Shown piece by piece: positions 18,124 through 27,968 of a stretch of 64,000 bases of DNA. Each line of letters opens with the position of its first letter. The first letter of the stretch is position 1. The stretch covers positions 620,001-684,000 of the forward strand of contig NZ_QUDV01000001.1 of assembly GCF_003477705.1 (NCBI RefSeq), written 5' to 3'. Under the pieces are notes generated by a model, which worked only from the letters and a program-made list of their open reading frames with translations, did no database searches and had not been told where the DNA came from. The stretch is from Dorea sp. AF36-15AT (GTDB lineage: Bacteria > Bacillota > Clostridia > Lachnospirales > Lachnospiraceae). The position numbers were made by a program, and so were the translations under genes.

Positions 18124-19230
18124 ATGAATCGAAAAAAATATATTTTATATCAGATATGGTTGAAAATTCTGCATCAAAAGAAAAAGTATTTATTGTATGT
18201 ACTTTCCTTTTATGTCGGGCTTCTGCTGCCTGCATTCTGCCTGGCTAATATCAGGTCGGTAGACAGAGTGTTTTATTTTACCACTTTTCATGGGATGAAG
18301 AACACCGTACAGATCGACTGGTTCGGTAAGAAATTTGAGGAGTTCTCCGATGAAAATATGAACTGTTTTATAAAGGCATATCAGGAAGAAGATTTTACAG
18401 AATGGAATCACAAATATGTCTCTGTAATAGGCATTGATGAAAATTATGCTTATCCGATCCCGGATCTGGATGGCAGAATGTTTCATGAACAGGAAATGAA
18501 AGATGGTGCAATGGTATGTTTGTTGGATATGCAATGTGCAAAAGAATACGGCTATCAACCAGGTGATTCGTTGATGATCCATGGAAAGCAATACAAGATT
18601 ATAGGGATTATGGATAGCAGTATTTATTCTGGAATTGTGATACCTTACCGAACTATGAAAAAGCTATATCAAAATGATGGAAAAATACAGTTTACAGGAA
18701 CATTTTTCATTAGGAACGGTCAAGCAGAAGATGTGAGTAATCATGTGATGAAATGGATTGCAGATCATGATCCGAACGCAGAACTCATATCGATGAGCTC
18801 AGGAGTAGAATTATACGATAACGCAGTCAGAACAAAAGATCAATGGCGGCTCCTTCGACTAATTATAGCTGGAATTGCATTGTTATTTTTCTTGTTAAAT
18901 GAATCAATAGTAATTATTGAGAAAGTTGAAAATGAGCGGGGAATGTCAGGAGTAAATATGGCTGTCGGGGCATCCGGAGCAGAAATAAAAGTAGCAGCAT
19001 TTGGGGAAAATGTAGTGATTTCATTGTGTGCAGCAGTACTTGTACTCTTGACTATGAATCCACTGGCAAAGATGTTTGCATTAGACAATGTGATTGTATT
19101 AGATAGAGTGGTTGTGATTGAAATGGCATTTACAGCGTTTATGCTCTGCGGAATTTTGACATGGTGTTCCATGAGAAGAATGAAACTATATCAAATATCT
19201 TATATGTTAAAGATAAAGGAGACAGAGTGA
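18124..19230 (+). CDS. FtsX/MacB-type ABC transporter permease (first of two)
   Basis: A 368-residue permease with FtsX topology: one transmembrane helix at about 22-42, a large extracytoplasmic domain (45-235), then three helices at about 242-262, 290-312 and 325-345. The segment GYQPGDSLMIHGKQYKIIGIMD is typical of the MacB periplasmic core domain. It likely forms a heterodimer with the product of the next gene, powered by the ATPase at 20348. Such systems move lipoproteins or peptides, or transmit conformational signals rather than import solutes. Confidence 0.82.
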   Translation: MNRKKYILYQIWLKILHQKKKYLLYVLSFYVGLLLPAFCLANIRSVDRVFYFTTFHGMKNTVQIDWFGKKFEEFSDENMNCFIKAYQEEDFTEWNHKYVSVIGIDENYAYPIPDLDGRMFHEQEMKDGAMVCLLDMQCAKEYGYQPGDSLMIHGKQYKIIGIMDSSIYSGIVIPYRTMKKLYQNDGKIQFTGTFFIRNGQAEDVSNHVMKWIADHDPNAELISMSSGVELYDNAVRTKDQWRLLRLIIAGIALLFFLLNESIVIIEKVENERGMSGVNMAVGASGAEIKVAAFGENVVISLCAAVLVLLTMNPLAKMFALDNVIVLDRVVVIEMAFTAFMLCGILTWCSMRRMKLYQISYMLKIKETE

Positions 19231-20339
19231 ATTATATAATTAAAATGGCATGGCAGCATCTGAAATGGAATAAGTGGATTTCTATATTAATGATTATAGA
19301 AATTACATTGGGTATCGGCGTGTTGGTTTATTCATTGAATCTTTATTCGTCACTGCTAAATGAAGAAAAAGAGAGGAAGCAGCAGCGGTATGACTGGTGT
19401 CTGGAAATAACCAGTCCGGATGCTGTTGCATCCATTGGGAATCCGGCGTTGACATTTGAAGATTATGAAACGATACAGAAAATAACAAATAATAAGACAT
19501 TCTGTTATATTGCTGTTCCCGAATTTTATACAGACAGCATTAATAACTATGAATTTACCATGATTCTGGCAGATTATGACAAAATAGGCTTAAAACGGGA
19601 AGATTCTTATTGGGGATCTTCCATAGAGAATATCAGAACACAGTTTGCAGTATCAGGATTAACTTCTAAGAAATTGCCAAAAGACATAAATAGTCAGTCA
19701 TGGAAAACAGAAGTCGCAGATATAAAACTTAAAAATTGCGTGATTGTTCCGTTAGAATATATGCGGCAAATGGAACAGGAGATAGAAATGGCTTATATTC
19801 ATATGGAATGGAATTCAAAAGAAGTAAGTGATACAACATTTGAAAAGATCGAGAACTATCTGACAGAAATCCATGGAAATACATATTCCTATCGTATTTA
19901 TTCGCCGGAAATTGATTTGCAGAATAATGGGTATAAAGTAAAACAATCTATACAATTATTAATGCATCTGGGTGGTTTGTTTTTGCTGATATTTTTTGTG
20001 GGAATCTTATCGGTTTTCCGGTTATTGTTTGACCGGCGTGAGAAAACATATGGCATCAGCCTTTCGTGCGGTGTAGATTATAAAAAAATATTCTGTGAGA
20101 TATTGCTGGAAATTGCATTGATGAATGGAATAGGGACTTTTCTTGGAGTGGTTATCGGGTATATAGCTACTTACTATATGGATATCGGACTCATGATAGG
20201 GTATATCAAAGTACAGGGAAGTCCAATGGTATTTGTTATAAGTCTATGCATCTGTTGCTTTATCACCATTGTCGTGTCCGGAATGAATTATAAAAGACTG
20301 AAACGTAAGAAAATCATAGAATTATTGAATGGGTATTAG
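19227..20339 (+). CDS. FtsX/MacB-type ABC transporter permease (second of two)
   Basis: A 370-residue permease with the same topology as its neighbour (helix at about 17-37, ectodomain 45-245, helices at about 250-275, 295-320 and 335-355) but little obvious sequence identity to it. Start GTG 19227 overlaps the previous stop as GTGA and has AAAGGAG five bases upstream; the longer upstream frame lacks such a site. The ectodomain shows no motif I can name. Heteromeric FtsX pairs of this kind occur in antimicrobial-peptide and lipoprotein-associated transporters. Confidence 0.8.
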   Translation: MNYIIKMAWQHLKWNKWISILMIIEITLGIGVLVYSLNLYSSLLNEEKERKQQRYDWCLEITSPDAVASIGNPALTFEDYETIQKITNNKTFCYIAVPEFYTDSINNYEFTMILADYDKIGLKREDSYWGSSIENIRTQFAVSGLTSKKLPKDINSQSWKTEVADIKLKNCVIVPLEYMRQMEQEIEMAYIHMEWNSKEVSDTTFEKIENYLTEIHGNTYSYRIYSPEIDLQNNGYKVKQSIQLLMHLGGLFLLIFFVGILSVFRLLFDRREKTYGISLSCGVDYKKIFCEILLEIALMNGIGTFLGVVIGYIATYYMDIGLMIGYIKVQGSPMVFVISLCICCFITIVVSGMNYKRLKRKKIIELLNGY

Positions 20340-20347
20340 GTGATAGA

Positions 20348-21013
20348 ATGATTGAATTAATGAATATAAGAAAAACATATTACGGAAAAGATATAGAAAC
20401 GAACGTATTAAAGGGTGTAAATCTGACAGTTGCTTCCGGTGAATTCGTATGTATCTATGGCAGTTCCGGAAGTGGGAAATCAACGCTTTTAAATATTATT
20501 GGTTTGATTGATCAAGCCTCGGAAGGCGAATATTTACTGGATGGAGTAGACATTAATCAATTAAAAGACAAACAAAAGGCTGCTATTAGAAATCAGAGAA
20601 TTGGATTTGTGTTTCAGGCGTATCATCTGATACAAGAAATGAATGTTTTAGAAAATATCGTAGTTCCGCTCGGATATGCAGGAATATCTAAAAAAGAAAG
20701 AATAAAAAGAGCACAGGAATTACTGAACGAATTTCATATGGAACATTTGAAGAGTAAACACATTTCTCAGTTATCCGGAGGAGAACAGCAGAGAATATCA
20801 ATTATGCGGGCGCTTTCCAATAAACCGGAGATTCTGTTAGCAGATGAACCGACCGGTAATCTGGACAGCGAAAATTCTAAAAAAGTTATGGAAATATTGA
20901 ATCATTTGAATAAAAAGGGAATGACAATTATCATGGTGACGCATGATCTGTCATTGGCTGAGTATGGCTCAAGAATTATTCATATAGAAGACGGCAAAAT
21001 AGTTGAAAGATAA
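20348..21013 (+). CDS. ABC transporter ATP-binding protein, MacB/LolD type
   Basis: A 221-residue ATPase with all motifs: Walker A GSSGSGKST, Q-loop FVFQAYHLIQEMNV, signature LSGGEQQR, Walker B ILLADEPTGNLD and the H-loop MVTHD. The GNLDSE segment and length mark the LolD/MacB (antimicrobial peptide/lipoprotein) subfamily. It lies eight bases after the second permease and must be its motor, located at the cytoplasmic membrane face. No efflux adaptor or two-component system lies beside it. Confidence 0.93.
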   Translation: MIELMNIRKTYYGKDIETNVLKGVNLTVASGEFVCIYGSSGSGKSTLLNIIGLIDQASEGEYLLDGVDINQLKDKQKAAIRNQRIGFVFQAYHLIQEMNVLENIVVPLGYAGISKKERIKRAQELLNEFHMEHLKSKHISQLSGGEQQRISIMRALSNKPEILLADEPTGNLDSENSKKVMEILNHLNKKGMTIIMVTHDLSLAEYGSRIIHIEDGKIVER

Positions 21014-21014
21014 T

Positions 21015-21043
21015 TTGCCGAAGCTTTGGATTCATGCTACAAT
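21015..21043 (+). promoter_or_regulatory. Sigma-A promoter of the radical-SAM operon
   Basis: TTGCCG (21015-21020), 17-base spacer, TACAAT (21038-21043), starting two bases after the ATPase stop codon and 55 bases before ATG 21098. Confidence 0.65.
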
Positions 21044-21097
21044 GAAACAATATGATTTAAAGTTTATCATTGTAATGTATAAATCAAGGAGTAATGA

Positions 21098-22963
21098 ATG
21101 AGAAAGTTAGCTTTAAGTGACGAAATTTTGATGAAAATAGAGAAACCGGCGCGCTACATCGGTGGCGAGGTGAATGCAGTGACCAAAAAATTGGATGATA
21201 TAGATGTCCGCTTTGCAATGTGCTTCCCGGATGTCTATGAAATTGGTATGTCCCATTTGGGAATTCAGATTTTGTATGATATGTTCAACCGCAGGGATGA
21301 TGTGTGGTGTGAGCGCGTGTATTCTCCGTGGGTAGATCTGGATAAAGTGATGAGGGAAGAGAAGATTCCGCTGTTTGCACTGGAATCGCAGGATCCTGTG
21401 CGTGATTTTGATTTTCTTGGAATCACGATCCAGTATGAGATGTGTTATACCAATATTCTGCAGGTGTTAGACTTGGCCTGCATTCCGCTTCATGCGAAGG
21501 ACCGGACCGAGAAAGATCCGATTGTGATCGGTGGTGGTCCATGTGCGTATAATCCGGAGCCGATTGCAGAATTTTTCGATATGTTTTATATCGGTGAGGG
21601 CGAGACGGTCTATGATGAACTGTTGGATACGTACAAAGAGAATAAGAAAAATGGCGGATCGCGTATGGACTTTCTGGCGAAAGCCTGTCAGATCGATGGC
21701 ATCTATGTTCCGATGTTCTATGATGTGACTTATCACGAAGACGGAACGATCGATCAGTTTTTCCCGGTTAACAAGCATGCACCGTCCGTGATCCACAAGC
21801 AGGTAGTCATGGATGTGACGAACACGACCTATCCGCAGGCACCGATCGTTCCTTATATTAAAGTGACGCAGGATCGTGTGGTATTGGAAGTACAGCGCGG
21901 CTGTATTCGTGGCTGCAGATTCTGTCAGGCTGGTATGTTGTACCGCCCGACCAGAGAACGTGACGTCGAGACGCTGAAGCAGTATGCATATAATATGCTG
22001 AAGAATACAGGTCATGAGGAGATATCTCTTAGTTCCTTAAGTACCAGTGATTACAGTGAATTAAAGGAACTGGTGACATTCCTGATCGATAACTTTAAAA
22101 ATAAAGGAATCAATATTTCGTTGCCATCTCTCCGGATTGATGCATTTTCGCTGGATGTAATGAGCCAGGTGCAGGATATCCGTAAGAGCAGTCTGACATT
22201 TGCACCGGAGGCTGGTTCCCAGCGGATGCGTAACGTCATTAATAAAGGTCTGACGGAAGAGGATATCATTTCCGGAGCCGGACAGGCATTTGAAGGTGGA
22301 TGGAACAAAGTAAAGCTTTACTTCATGCTGGGACTTCCGACTGAGACGGAGGAAGATATGGAGGCAATCGCTGTTCTGGCAGATAAGGTTGCCAGAAGAT
22401 ATTATGAGATTCCAAAGGATCAGAGAAATGGCAAATGCCAGATTACAGCAAGCTCTTCGTTCTTTATACCGAAGCCATTTACACCGTTCCAGTGGGCACC
22501 GATGCTGAATCACGAAGACTATATTGAACGTGCAGCAATTGTAAAGCATGCATTTCTTAATCAGCTCAATAAAAAGAGTCTGCGTTACAATTGGCATGAT
22601 GCTGAGGTAAGTGTGCTGGAGGGTGTATTTGCCAGAGGTGATCGCAAGATAGCGTCAGTCATCGAAGAAGCTTATCGCATGGGATGTATCTATGATTCCT
22701 GGAGTGAACAGTTTGATAATGATAAATGGATGCGGGCATTTGACAATACAGGTATTGAGATTGGATTTTATAATCTTAGGGAACGCGGGGAAGATGAAGT
22801 ATTTCCATGGGATTTTATCGATATCGGCGTGACGAAGAAGTTCCTCAGAAGAGAATGGGATCGCGCCATGAAGGGCGAAGTGACACCGAACTGCCGTATG
22901 CAGTGTTCTGGATGCGGTGTGGCAAAATGGAAAGGAGGTGTCTGCATTGAAAGTAAGAATTAA
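21098..22963 (+). CDS. B12-binding-domain radical SAM protein, TIGR03960 family
   Basis: A 621-residue protein. The N-terminal third carries a cobalamin-binding-like Rossmann region (PDVYEIGMSHLGIQILYD); a radical SAM core follows with CxxxCxxC in RGCIRGCRFCQAG (residues about 266-275). The C-terminal MQCSGCGVAKWKGGVC adds further cysteines. The family is always found with the TIGR03936/DUF2344 protein encoded next, sometimes fused to it; the reaction is unknown, though the common location next to rplU/rng suggests RNA or ribosome modification. AAGGAG precedes the ATG. Confidence 0.9.
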   Translation: MRKLALSDEILMKIEKPARYIGGEVNAVTKKLDDIDVRFAMCFPDVYEIGMSHLGIQILYDMFNRRDDVWCERVYSPWVDLDKVMREEKIPLFALESQDPVRDFDFLGITIQYEMCYTNILQVLDLACIPLHAKDRTEKDPIVIGGGPCAYNPEPIAEFFDMFYIGEGETVYDELLDTYKENKKNGGSRMDFLAKACQIDGIYVPMFYDVTYHEDGTIDQFFPVNKHAPSVIHKQVVMDVTNTTYPQAPIVPYIKVTQDRVVLEVQRGCIRGCRFCQAGMLYRPTRERDVETLKQYAYNMLKNTGHEEISLSSLSTSDYSELKELVTFLIDNFKNKGINISLPSLRIDAFSLDVMSQVQDIRKSSLTFAPEAGSQRMRNVINKGLTEEDIISGAGQAFEGGWNKVKLYFMLGLPTETEEDMEAIAVLADKVARRYYEIPKDQRNGKCQITASSSFFIPKPFTPFQWAPMLNHEDYIERAAIVKHAFLNQLNKKSLRYNWHDAEVSVLEGVFARGDRKIASVIEEAYRMGCIYDSWSEQFDNDKWMRAFDNTGIEIGFYNLRERGEDEVFPWDFIDIGVTKKFLRREWDRAMKGEVTPNCRMQCSGCGVAKWKGGVCIESKN

Positions 22964-23690
22964 GTTCCGCAAATACGGAATTCTGAAATACATTGGACAT
23001 CTGGATGTGATGCGTTTCTTCCAGAAGGCAATGCGACGCGCAGATATCCCGATCGCATTTACCGGAGGATACAGTCCTCATATGATCATGTCTTTCGCAC
23101 AGCCGCTCGGACTTGGCGTGACAAGCGAAGGGGAATATCTGGATATTGAGCTTGCGGGGGATATTACATCGGAGGATGCAGTCAGACAGTTGAATCAAAC
23201 AATGGCAGACGGTATCGATGTCGTAAGTTTCAGACAGATCCAGGATGAGAAAAAATACAGCGGTATGACGCTGGTGGCTGCTGCGGATTATCTGATCGTG
23301 CCAAAAGATATGGAAGAGACAGCGTTAAGAGAACATAATAGTGAGACACCGGTGTTCCCTGATAACTGGAATGAAGCGCTCGCTGCATTTCTGGAGCAAC
23401 CGGAGATTAAAGTTATGAAGAAGACGAAGCGCAGTGAAAAGGAAGTGGACATCCGTCCGATGATCTATGACATGCATATGGAGCCTTCGGGAATCTGTAT
23501 GCAGCTTGCGGCGGGAAGTGAGAATAACCTGAAACCGGATCTTGTGATGGAGACATTTTTAAAATATGTCGGCGAAGAAGAGGTGAAGCTTCATTATCAT
23601 AGAAGAGAAGTTTATGCGAAGAATCCTAAGTCCGAAAATCCAAGATTTGTATCATTAGAATCACTTGGCTGGGATATTTTATCTTGCTAA
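22947..23690 (+). CDS. TIGR03936/DUF2344 radical-SAM-associated protein
   Basis: A 247-residue partner of the preceding protein, starting at TTG 22947 with a near-perfect AAAGGAGGTG six bases upstream, inside the last 17 bases of the previous gene. The opening VRIKFRKYGILKYIGHLDVM and FTGGYSPHMIMSFAQPLGLG segment are diagnostic. It has no cluster motif of its own. Tight overlap implies co-translation and probably a physical complex. Role unknown. Confidence 0.87.
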   Translation: MKVRIKFRKYGILKYIGHLDVMRFFQKAMRRADIPIAFTGGYSPHMIMSFAQPLGLGVTSEGEYLDIELAGDITSEDAVRQLNQTMADGIDVVSFRQIQDEKKYSGMTLVAAADYLIVPKDMEETALREHNSETPVFPDNWNEALAAFLEQPEIKVMKKTKRSEKEVDIRPMIYDMHMEPSGICMQLAAGSENNLKPDLVMETFLKYVGEEEVKLHYHRREVYAKNPKSENPRFVSLESLGWDILSC

Positions 23691-23713
23691 AGTGCCGTGG
23701 CAAGTGGTATAGT
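23684..23713 (+). promoter_or_regulatory. Probable sigma-A promoter before ybaK
   Basis: TTGCTA (23684-23689), 18-base spacer, TATAGT (23708-23713). The -35 overlaps the stop of the DUF2344 gene. Confidence 0.5.
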
Positions 23714-23776
23714 AATGAACTAGAAGCAGAATAGTGGCATATACAGCTTCAAAGCATACGATAACGAGGTAAGATA

Positions 23777-24259
23777 ATGAGTAAAAAAGAGATTAAGACC
23801 AATGCCATGCGGATTCTTGACCGTATGAAGATCTCGTATACTTATGAGACCTATGAGTGTGATGAATTCACAGATGGTATCCAGGTGGCAGATAAATTAA
23901 ATCTGGATCATAGGCAGGTATTTAAGACACTTGTGACGACAGGAAAGACAGGTAATCATTATGTATTTGTAATCCCAATTGAAGATGAAATTGATTTTAA
24001 GAAGGCAGCCAAGGCAGTTGGTGAGAAATCACTGGAGATGCTGCATCTGAAGGATCTGACCAAGGTGACAGGATATGTCCGTGGCGGATGTACTTCTATT
24101 GGAATGAAAAAGAGTTTTCCGACTGTTATTCAGGAAAGCGCAAGGGATTTTGATGAGATTTATGTGAGCGGCGGTAAGCTTGGCATGCAGATAAAGCTTG
24201 CTCCGGCAGACCTGAAGAAAGCTGCAAATGCAGAATTTGGTGATGTGATAAGAGGTTAG
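23777..24259 (+). CDS. ybaK: Cys-tRNA(Pro)/Cys-tRNA(Cys) deacylase YbaK
   Basis: A 160-residue YbaK/EbsC-type trans-editing enzyme, close to the family's normal length. Visible family segments are RQVFKTLVTTG with the catalytic Lys, the GYVRGGCTSIGMKK loop and the closing SGGKLGMQIKLAPADL. It clears mischarged Cys-tRNA(Pro). A lone gene with its own likely promoter between the radical-SAM pair and lysC. Confidence 0.9.
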   Translation: MSKKEIKTNAMRILDRMKISYTYETYECDEFTDGIQVADKLNLDHRQVFKTLVTTGKTGNHYVFVIPIEDEIDFKKAAKAVGEKSLEMLHLKDLTKVTGYVRGGCTSIGMKKSFPTVIQESARDFDEIYVSGGKLGMQIKLAPADLKKAANAEFGDVIRG

Positions 24260-24303
24260 CCAACCGGTAACACAATTCGAGATTTATGGAGGTCTACAAA
24301 AGA

Positions 24304-25623
24304 ATGAAAAAAGTAGTTAAATTCGGAGGAAGCTCGCTGGCAAGTGCAGAACAGTTTAAAAAGGTTGGAGCCATTATCCGTCAGGAAGAGTCCAGACGCT
24401 ATGTGGTACCATCCGCACCGGGAAAACGTTTTTCCGGGGATACAAAGGTAACAGATATGTTGTACAGCTGCTATCATCTGGCAATCCAGGAAGAAGATTT
24501 TGATGAGCAGTTAGATGCGATCAAAGCCCGTTATCAGGAGATCATTGACGGACTTAAGCTGGATCTGAGCCTGGATCAGGAGTTTAAGGTGATCCGCGAG
24601 AATTTCAGCAAGAAGGTGGGACGCGATTATGCGGCGTCCAGAGGAGAGTATCTGAATGGTATGATCATGGCTGCTTATCTTGGCTATGAATTTATCGATG
24701 CAGCAGAAGTGATCTTCTTTAATGAAAAGGGTGGATTTGACGCAGATAAGACACAGAAGATCCTGTCGGAGCGTCTGGCACATACCGAAAAAGCAGTAAT
24801 CCCAGGATTCTATGGAGCAGGATATGATGGAACGGTGAAAACATTTTCCAGAGGTGGTTCTGATGTAACGGGTTCCATTGTGGCAAAGGCAGTTCATGCA
24901 GACATGTATGAAAACTGGACAGATGTATCAGGATTTCTGATCGCTGATCCACGCGTGGTAAAGAACCCAAAAGCAATTGATGTGATTACATACCGTGAGC
25001 TTCGAGAGTTATCTTACATGGGAGCATCTGTACTTCATGAAGATGCAATTTTTCCGGTACGTAAAGAAGGTATTCCGATCAATATCCGTAATACGAACGT
25101 ACCGGAAGATAAAGGTACACTGATCGTAGAGGCAACCTGCAGAAAGCCGCGTTTTGTCATTACAGGTATCGCAGGTAAGAAGGATTTTGCTTCTATTACT
25201 ATTGAAAAAGCAATGATGAACTCAGAAGTAGGATTCTGTAAGCGTGTGCTGGAAGTATTTGATAATAATGGTATTTCTATTGAGCATATGCCGTCAGGTA
25301 TTGATACCATGACAATTCTGGTACATCAGGATGAGTTTGAAGAAAAGGAACAGGAAGTTGTGGCAGGCATCCACCGCGCAGTAGAACCGGATTTTGTGGA
25401 AATGGAATCTGATCTTGCACTGATCGCTGTGGTAGGTCGCGGTATGAAGTCTACCCGTGGTACTTCCGGACGAATCTTTTCAGCACTGGCACATGCCAAT
25501 GTGAACGTGCGCATGATCGATCAGGGATCCAGTGAGTTGAATATTATCATTGGCGTGCGGAACCATGACTTTGATAATGCAATCAAAGCAATTTATGACA
25601 TTTTTGTAATGACACAGTTGTAA
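24304..25623 (+). CDS. lysC: Aspartate kinase
   Basis: A 439-residue aspartokinase, single polypeptide. N-terminal VVKFGGSSLASAEQFKKVG (nucleotide and aspartate binding), KTFSRGGSDVTGSIVAKA, and the VLHEDAIFPVRKEGIPINIRNT segment, then two C-terminal ACT domains (ITIEKAMMNSEVGFCKRVLE and GRIFSALAHANVNVRMIDQG) that sense end products. It phosphorylates aspartate at the head of the Lys/Thr/Met pathway. ATG 24304 has GGAGG 11 bases upstream; the in-frame ATG at 24286 overlaps that site. No lysine riboswitch could fit the 44-base gap upstream. Confidence 0.93.
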   Translation: MKKVVKFGGSSLASAEQFKKVGAIIRQEESRRYVVPSAPGKRFSGDTKVTDMLYSCYHLAIQEEDFDEQLDAIKARYQEIIDGLKLDLSLDQEFKVIRENFSKKVGRDYAASRGEYLNGMIMAAYLGYEFIDAAEVIFFNEKGGFDADKTQKILSERLAHTEKAVIPGFYGAGYDGTVKTFSRGGSDVTGSIVAKAVHADMYENWTDVSGFLIADPRVVKNPKAIDVITYRELRELSYMGASVLHEDAIFPVRKEGIPINIRNTNVPEDKGTLIVEATCRKPRFVITGIAGKKDFASITIEKAMMNSEVGFCKRVLEVFDNNGISIEHMPSGIDTMTILVHQDEFEEKEQEVVAGIHRAVEPDFVEMESDLALIAVVGRGMKSTRGTSGRIFSALAHANVNVRMIDQGSSELNIIIGVRNHDFDNAIKAIYDIFVMTQL

Positions 25624-25663
25624 TAATAAAGATTTAATATGCGAAAAGAGGAATATAAAAGTT

Positions 25664-26485
25664 ATGATAGATTTTCATACACATATATTTCCGGAGAAGA
25701 TTGTAAAGAAGACGCTTGCAATTCTGGAGGCGAATTGCGAGACGGTACCGTATACAGATGGTACTGCGGCAGGACTGCAGGCTTCGTCAGAAGAGGCAGG
25801 GATTGACTGTTCCGTGATTCTTCCTGTAGCTACGAAGCCGGAGCAGTTTGATTCGATTAACCGGTTTGCAATGCAGTTTCGTGGTCAGGACAGATTACTT
25901 TCGTTTGGAGGAATCCATCCGGATACGGAAAATGTCCGTGAGAAACTGATGTTTTTAAAAAATCAAGGATTTAAAGGCATTAAATTACATCCCGATTATC
26001 AGCAAACATTTATCGATGATATCCGATGTGAACGGATTATTGATGTGGCGAGTGAACTGGGATTAATTGTAAGTGTTCATTGTGGATTTGATCCGGGTTA
26101 CAAAGAGCTGACACACTGCACACCCGATAGGATTGTAAAGATGATTGATGCAGTTCATCCGGAAAAGTTGGTACTTGCACATATGGGCAGTCTCATGATG
26201 TGGGACGATGTTGAAAAATATCTGGTCGGAGCGCCGGTGTGGTTTGATACCGGTGTTGTATTCGGACATATTGCTGAAGAACAATTCATACGTATCGTCC
26301 GTAAACAAGGCGCAGACCGTATTCTTTTTGCCAGTGATTCCCCATGGGGCGGACAGAAAGAATTTGTGCAGACATTGGAATCAACGAGTCTCACAGAAAC
26401 AGAAAAACAGATGATATTCCACACAAACGCAGAAAAATTACTTGGTACGAAGATTCCGGACAGCCGGAAAATTAAGGAGGAATAA
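25664..26485 (+). CDS. Amidohydrolase-family metal-dependent hydrolase
   Basis: A 273-residue TIM-barrel amidohydrolase. Metal ligands: N-terminal [11 protein letters not shown] (HxH), central [21 protein letters not shown], and the late Asp in FASDSPWG. It belongs to the amidohydrolase-2/TatD-like group. Substrate is unknown. It sits between aspartate kinase and AsnA and ends five bases before the AsnA start, so co-transcription is likely. Confidence 0.82.
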   Translation: MIDFHTHIFPEKIVKKTLAILEANCETVPYTDGTAAGLQASSEEAGIDCSVILPVATKPEQFDSINRFAMQFRGQDRLLSFGGIHPDTENVREKLMFLKNQGFKGIKLHPDYQQTFIDDIRCERIIDVASELGLIVSVHCGFDPGYKELTHCTPDRIVKMIDAVHPEKLVLAHMGSLMMWDDVEKYLVGAPVWFDTGVVFGHIAEEQFIRIVRKQGADRILFASDSPWGGQKEFVQTLESTSLTETEKQMIFHTNAEKLLGTKIPDSRKIKEE

Positions 26486-26489
26486 GAGA

Positions 26490-27500
26490 ATGGCAGAGAT
26501 AATTATGCCGGAGGGATATTTCTCTCCACTTACAATACGGGAAACGGAGGTAGCAATCAAAGAAATTAAGGATCATTTCCAGAGTTCACTTGCTAAGAAC
26601 CTGCATCTTACCCGCGTGTCTGCACCGCTATTTGTAAAGCCGGAGAGCGGATTGAATGATAACCTGAACGGTGTGGAGCGCCCGGTTGCATTCGGTATTA
26701 AAGAACAGAATGATGACATGGCAGAGATTGTACATTCTCTGGCGAAATGGAAACGTTATGCGTTGAAAAAATACGGATTCCATTCAGGAGAAGGGCTTTA
26801 CACAGATATGAGTGCGATCCGCAGAGATGAGGACACAGATAATATCCATTCTATCTACGTGGATCAGTGGGACTGGGAAAAGGTCATCTCCAAAGAAGAA
26901 CGCAATACTGAAACATTAGAATATACCGTTAGGAAAGTATATGCTGCATTAAAAGATACAGAAGATTACATGGCACGCAGATACAACTATATAGAAGCAG
27001 TACTCCCTGATGAGATTACATTTGTTACATCGCAGGAACTGGAAGATATGTATCCGGATAAGACCTCTAAAGAAAGAGAATATGCTTATGCTAAATTAAA
27101 AGGTGCAATTTTTATTTCTCAGATTGGTAAAGTGCTGGCCTCTGGTGAGAAGCATGATGGAAGAGCACCTGACTATGATGACTGGGAGCTGAACGGAGAT
27201 ATTATCGTATATTATCCGGTTCTTGATATTGCACTGGAGCTTTCTTCCATGGGTATCCGAGTAGACGAAGATTCTCTGATGAAACAGTTAGAAATTGCCG
27301 GATGTGAAGAACGCAAGGAACTTGCATTCCAGAAGTCATTGCTGAACGGCGAACTGCCATATACAATTGGCGGAGGTATCGGACAGTCGCGTATCTGTAT
27401 GTATTATCTGAGAAAGGCACATATCGGAGAAGTACAGTCTTCTCTGTGGCCGGATGAGATGATTGAAGAGACAGCAAAGCATGGAATTCATCTGCTTTAA
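26490..27500 (+). CDS. asnA: Aspartate-ammonia ligase AsnA
   Basis: A 336-residue class II synthetase-like asparagine synthetase that uses ammonia. Matching segments are [53 protein letters not shown] and, near the end, [15 protein letters not shown]. Start ATG 26490 has AAGGAGG nine bases upstream; the longer upstream frame overlaps the amidohydrolase gene. It acts on aspartate, as does lysC two genes upstream. Confidence 0.95.
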   Translation: MAEIIMPEGYFSPLTIRETEVAIKEIKDHFQSSLAKNLHLTRVSAPLFVKPESGLNDNLNGVERPVAFGIKEQNDDMAEIVHSLAKWKRYALKKYGFHSGEGLYTDMSAIRRDEDTDNIHSIYVDQWDWEKVISKEERNTETLEYTVRKVYAALKDTEDYMARRYNYIEAVLPDEITFVTSQELEDMYPDKTSKEREYAYAKLKGAIFISQIGKVLASGEKHDGRAPDYDDWELNGDIIVYYPVLDIALELSSMGIRVDEDSLMKQLEIAGCEERKELAFQKSLLNGELPYTIGGGIGQSRICMYYLRKAHIGEVQSSLWPDEMIEETAKHGIHLL

Positions 27501-27521
27501 AAAATAAAATATTTTTTAGTA

Positions 27522-27548
27522 ATAAGCTTGCTTTTACAGCAAGCTTAT
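27522..27548 (+). terminator. Hairpin after asnA, possible weak terminator
   Basis: Perfect 10-bp inverted repeat ATAAGCTTGC/GCAAGCTTAT with a 7-base loop. No T-run follows. A TATAAT at 27554-27559, six bases downstream, may be the -10 of the rplU promoter. Confidence 0.45.
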
Positions 27549-27565
27549 GCTATTATAATCAAGTA

Positions 27566-27640
27566 TGCCGCACAATGAGGTAATAAGTATTGCACATAGC
27601 GTGTGATCACCGTAGTTGGCGAGTAATGATAATAGGAGGT
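27566..27640 (+). promoter_or_regulatory. Candidate ribosomal protein L21 leader
   Basis: About 75 bases of transcribed leader between a TATAAT at 27554 and the GGAGGTG before rplU. Local pairings such as CACA-tagcg-TGTG are present, and position and general layout recall the Firmicutes L21 autoregulatory leader. Covariance-model support is not available here. Confidence 0.4.
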
Positions 27641-27645
27641 GCCAT

Positions 27646-27954
27646 ATGTACGCAATTATAGCAACAGGTGGTAAACAGTACAAAGTAGCCGAAGGCGATA
27701 TCATTAAAGTAGAGAAGCTTGGTGTAGAGGCTGGCGAAACTTATACATTTGACCAGGTGCTTGCAGTAAGCGACGGAGAGCTTAAAGTAGGAGCTCCTAC
27801 AGTAGCTGGTGCAACTGTTGAAGCATCCGTAGTTGAGAACGGAAAAGCCAGAAAAGTCATCGTTTACAAGTATAAGAGAAAATCTGGATACCATAAGAAA
27901 AATGGTCACAGACAGCAGTACACAGCTGTTAAGATTGAAAAGATCAACGCTTAA
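27646..27954 (+). CDS. rplU: 50S ribosomal protein bL21
   Basis: A 102-residue bL21 of normal length ([20 protein letters not shown] ... [17 protein letters not shown]). It binds 23S rRNA in the large subunit. ATG 27646 has AGGAGGTG upstream. It heads the conserved rplU-prp-rpmA trio. Confidence 0.97.
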   Translation: MYAIIATGGKQYKVAEGDIIKVEKLGVEAGETYTFDQVLAVSDGELKVGAPTVAGATVEASVVENGKARKVIVYKYKRKSGYHKKNGHRQQYTAVKIEKINA

Positions 27955-27968
27955 TTCGGAGATTTTTC

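Noticed and set aside
24256..24303. Lysine riboswitch before aspartate kinase
   Set aside because: The gap to the preceding gene is only 44 bases, far too short for the roughly 170-nt aptamer.
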